Part shown: positions 37,791 through 38,796 of the stretch, one piece after another
How positions within the stretch are numbered: position 1 is the stretch's first letter
Layout: each line of letters opens with the position of its first letter
Assembly: GCA_022579005.1 (NCBI GenBank)
Contig: MU401757.1
Location: 1-38,796 of the forward strand
Direction: 5' to 3'
DNA from: Poronia punctata
Taxonomy: Eukaryota; Ascomycota; Sordariomycetes; Xylariales; Xylariaceae
DNA: 38,796 nucleotides
Made by a program: the position numbers and the translations under genes
Notes under the pieces: generated by a model
What the model was told of the DNA's origin: nothing
Seen by the model: only the letters and a program-made list of their open reading frames with translations
The model's database searches: none

Positions 37791-38334
37791 CTATATATAT
37801 ATATATATATAACTATTTATATTATTATTAATATAAGCAAATAAGTAAATAAATAAATAAAAGTAATATAATTATTATTTTAAATAGTTTTTAGCTTTAA
37901 ATAGCAGCTTTAGCTATAGTAATTAAAAAGTAAACATATAAAATAAAAGACAATTAAATAGCTTTATATTTTAATTTAAAAGTACTTAGTTATATATATA
38001 ATTATACTAAAAAAAGTATTTAATGTTTATAGCTAGCAAAGCGTTTATAGGCTATAAACGTTTAAAAAGCTTTTTAACGCTTAAATAAGTAAACATTAGC
38101 AATTATAAGTATTAAAGCCTACTTAGCTATTTAAAGTAAGTATAATAGTTTATAAACAGTTAGCTAGATCTAGCAAGGGCTACTATAGTATGCATTATAT
38201 ACCCTAACTTAAGTTCTTAACTGTGCTTATAGTATGCTGTAAGTATGCAGTGCTATACAAGATAAGCAACTCTTTATATAGAACTAGAAAGTAGAGTATT
38301 AAACGATATAGTGCTGGGATATAGTAGCGGCTGC

Positions 38335-38368
38335 AACCCCCTTTTCGGCTTTAACCGAAAAAGGGGTT
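38335..38368. other. 14-bp stem hairpin
   Basis: aacccccttttcgg (38335-38348) pairs with ccgaaaaaggggtt (38355-38368) around the 6-base loop ctttaa, 13 of 14 positions matched. A C-rich and a G-rich arm surviving in RIP-altered DNA is notable. Confidence 0.7.
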
Positions 38369-38526
38369 AAGCGATGATGTCCCTCCAACCTCTGAGCCCT
38401 ACCTTGGCAATAAGCACATACGCCGGCTTATAGAGAGTGTTAACACAGTCTTGGAACGGCTGCCCCTAGCTACGACCGCGCGGCGTGGATATAAGCGGAA
38501 GTTCTTAGACCTAGATATAGTATAAC

Positions 38527-38540
38527 TGTTAGATCTAACA
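38527..38540. repeat. Perfect palindrome TGTTAGATCTAACA
   Basis: A 14-bp perfect palindrome beginning TGTTA, a common start of fungal LTRs. With the shared repeat about 65 bp further on, it could mark the start of an LTR that continues to about 38665 or beyond. No second copy of the palindrome was found in this window. Confidence 0.45.
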
Positions 38541-38603
38541 GGTCATAAGATGATAAGAATTAATATAATGCCTACATAGTAAAAGTTATACGGCTGCAGT
38601 AAG

Positions 38604-38665
38604 GATTACTATAAAGGAAAAGGTTTTTTTATAAAAGGTTTTTTTTTACTTATTTAGTATGTGCA
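38604..38665 (+). repeat. Copy of the repeat at the left island border
   Basis: The stretch gattactataaaggaaaagg through acttatttagtatgtgcag matches 10272-10329. This copy has more G (aaagg against aaaga and aaaaag), so it is the less mutated one. Confidence 0.5.
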
Positions 38666-38796
38666 GATTTTGCAAAAAAGAGAAGTTTAACCTTTTTATG
38701 CATATATTAATTAATATATATAATTTAGCTATTTTGCTAGTTTTAATAATTAAAAGTCTTATATTGCTTATTATTATTATTAAAGCTTAATAGTAT

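Larger units (their letters stand above)
38170..38620. repeat. GC-richer remnant inside AT-rich block
   Basis: Within AT-rich DNA this patch keeps CC, GG, CG, GA and TC steps. I find no ORF, tRNA or 5S rRNA in it. It contains a strong hairpin (38335-38368) and a perfect palindrome (38527-38540). It is directly followed by a repeat shared with the left border of the gene island. It may be the non-coding end of a retroelement or a low-copy sequence spared from mutation. Confidence 0.5.

Noticed and set aside
1..38796. Mitochondrial origin for the AT-rich parts
   Set aside because: The transition from nuclear genes with introns is continuous. There are no mitochondrial genes or tRNAs, and the LTR differences show RIP.
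21911..38796. Centromere
   Set aside because: AT-rich RIP-altered DNA is compatible with a centromere, but 17 kb of ordinary retroelement relics gives no positive sign of one.
1..38796. CRISPR array, bacterial operon, phage or defence system
   Set aside because: No regularly spaced repeats of that type and no bacterial-like gene layout. All recognised genes are eukaryotic with introns.

Overview
The window looks like nuclear DNA of a filamentous ascomycete (Pezizomycotina). Reasons: short GT-AG introns, four recognisable fungal housekeeping genes, and long AT-rich blocks of the kind left by repeat-induced point mutation (RIP) of transposons. A sordariomycete with strong AT/GC compartments is my guess, but nothing here fixes the genus.

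Layout. 1 to about 10.38 kb is an AT-rich block of about 15% GC with no live gene. About 10.4-21.0 kb is a gene island of normal composition. It holds, in order: a Sap1/Yta6-type AAA ATPase (+, three exons, 793 aa), the mitochondrial ribosomal protein uS17m (-, two exons, 160 aa), the Golgi tether subunit COG6 (+, two exons, 727 aa), a 2 kb stretch with only weak coding candidates, and the tRNA acetylation adaptor TAN1 (-, five exons, 322 aa). The ATPase and uS17m converge, and uS17m and COG6 diverge. I rebuilt all gene models by hand from splice signals, reading phase and family resemblance. The genes serve unrelated jobs (AAA remodelling, mitochondrial translation, Golgi transport, tRNA modification), so this is an ordinary genomic neighbourhood, not a pathway cluster.

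The right edge of the island, 119 bp upstream of the TAN1 start codon, carries two nested copies of a hAT-like non-autonomous transposon. The inner copy is complete, with terminal inverted repeats and an 8-bp target duplication.

21.9-38.8 kb is a second AT-rich block made of decayed retroelements. A full-length LTR element (23886-30200) has two 258-bp LTRs that differ by 36 transitions, one transversion and no indel. It is flanked by ACTA on both sides and contains a wrecked gag zinc knuckle on the - strand. Next to it (30880-32340, - strand) is a Ty3/Gypsy pol relic in which RT, RNase H and the integrase C-terminal module can still be read, although the catalytic aspartates have become asparagine codons. 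The last 650 bp contain a GC-richer remnant with a hairpin and a palindrome. It also holds a short repeat that occurs again at the left border of the island.

I found no new multi-gene system. The most interesting material is the mutational record: which cytosines survive, the strand asymmetry between the two LTRs, and the nested hAT insertion in the TAN1 promoter region.
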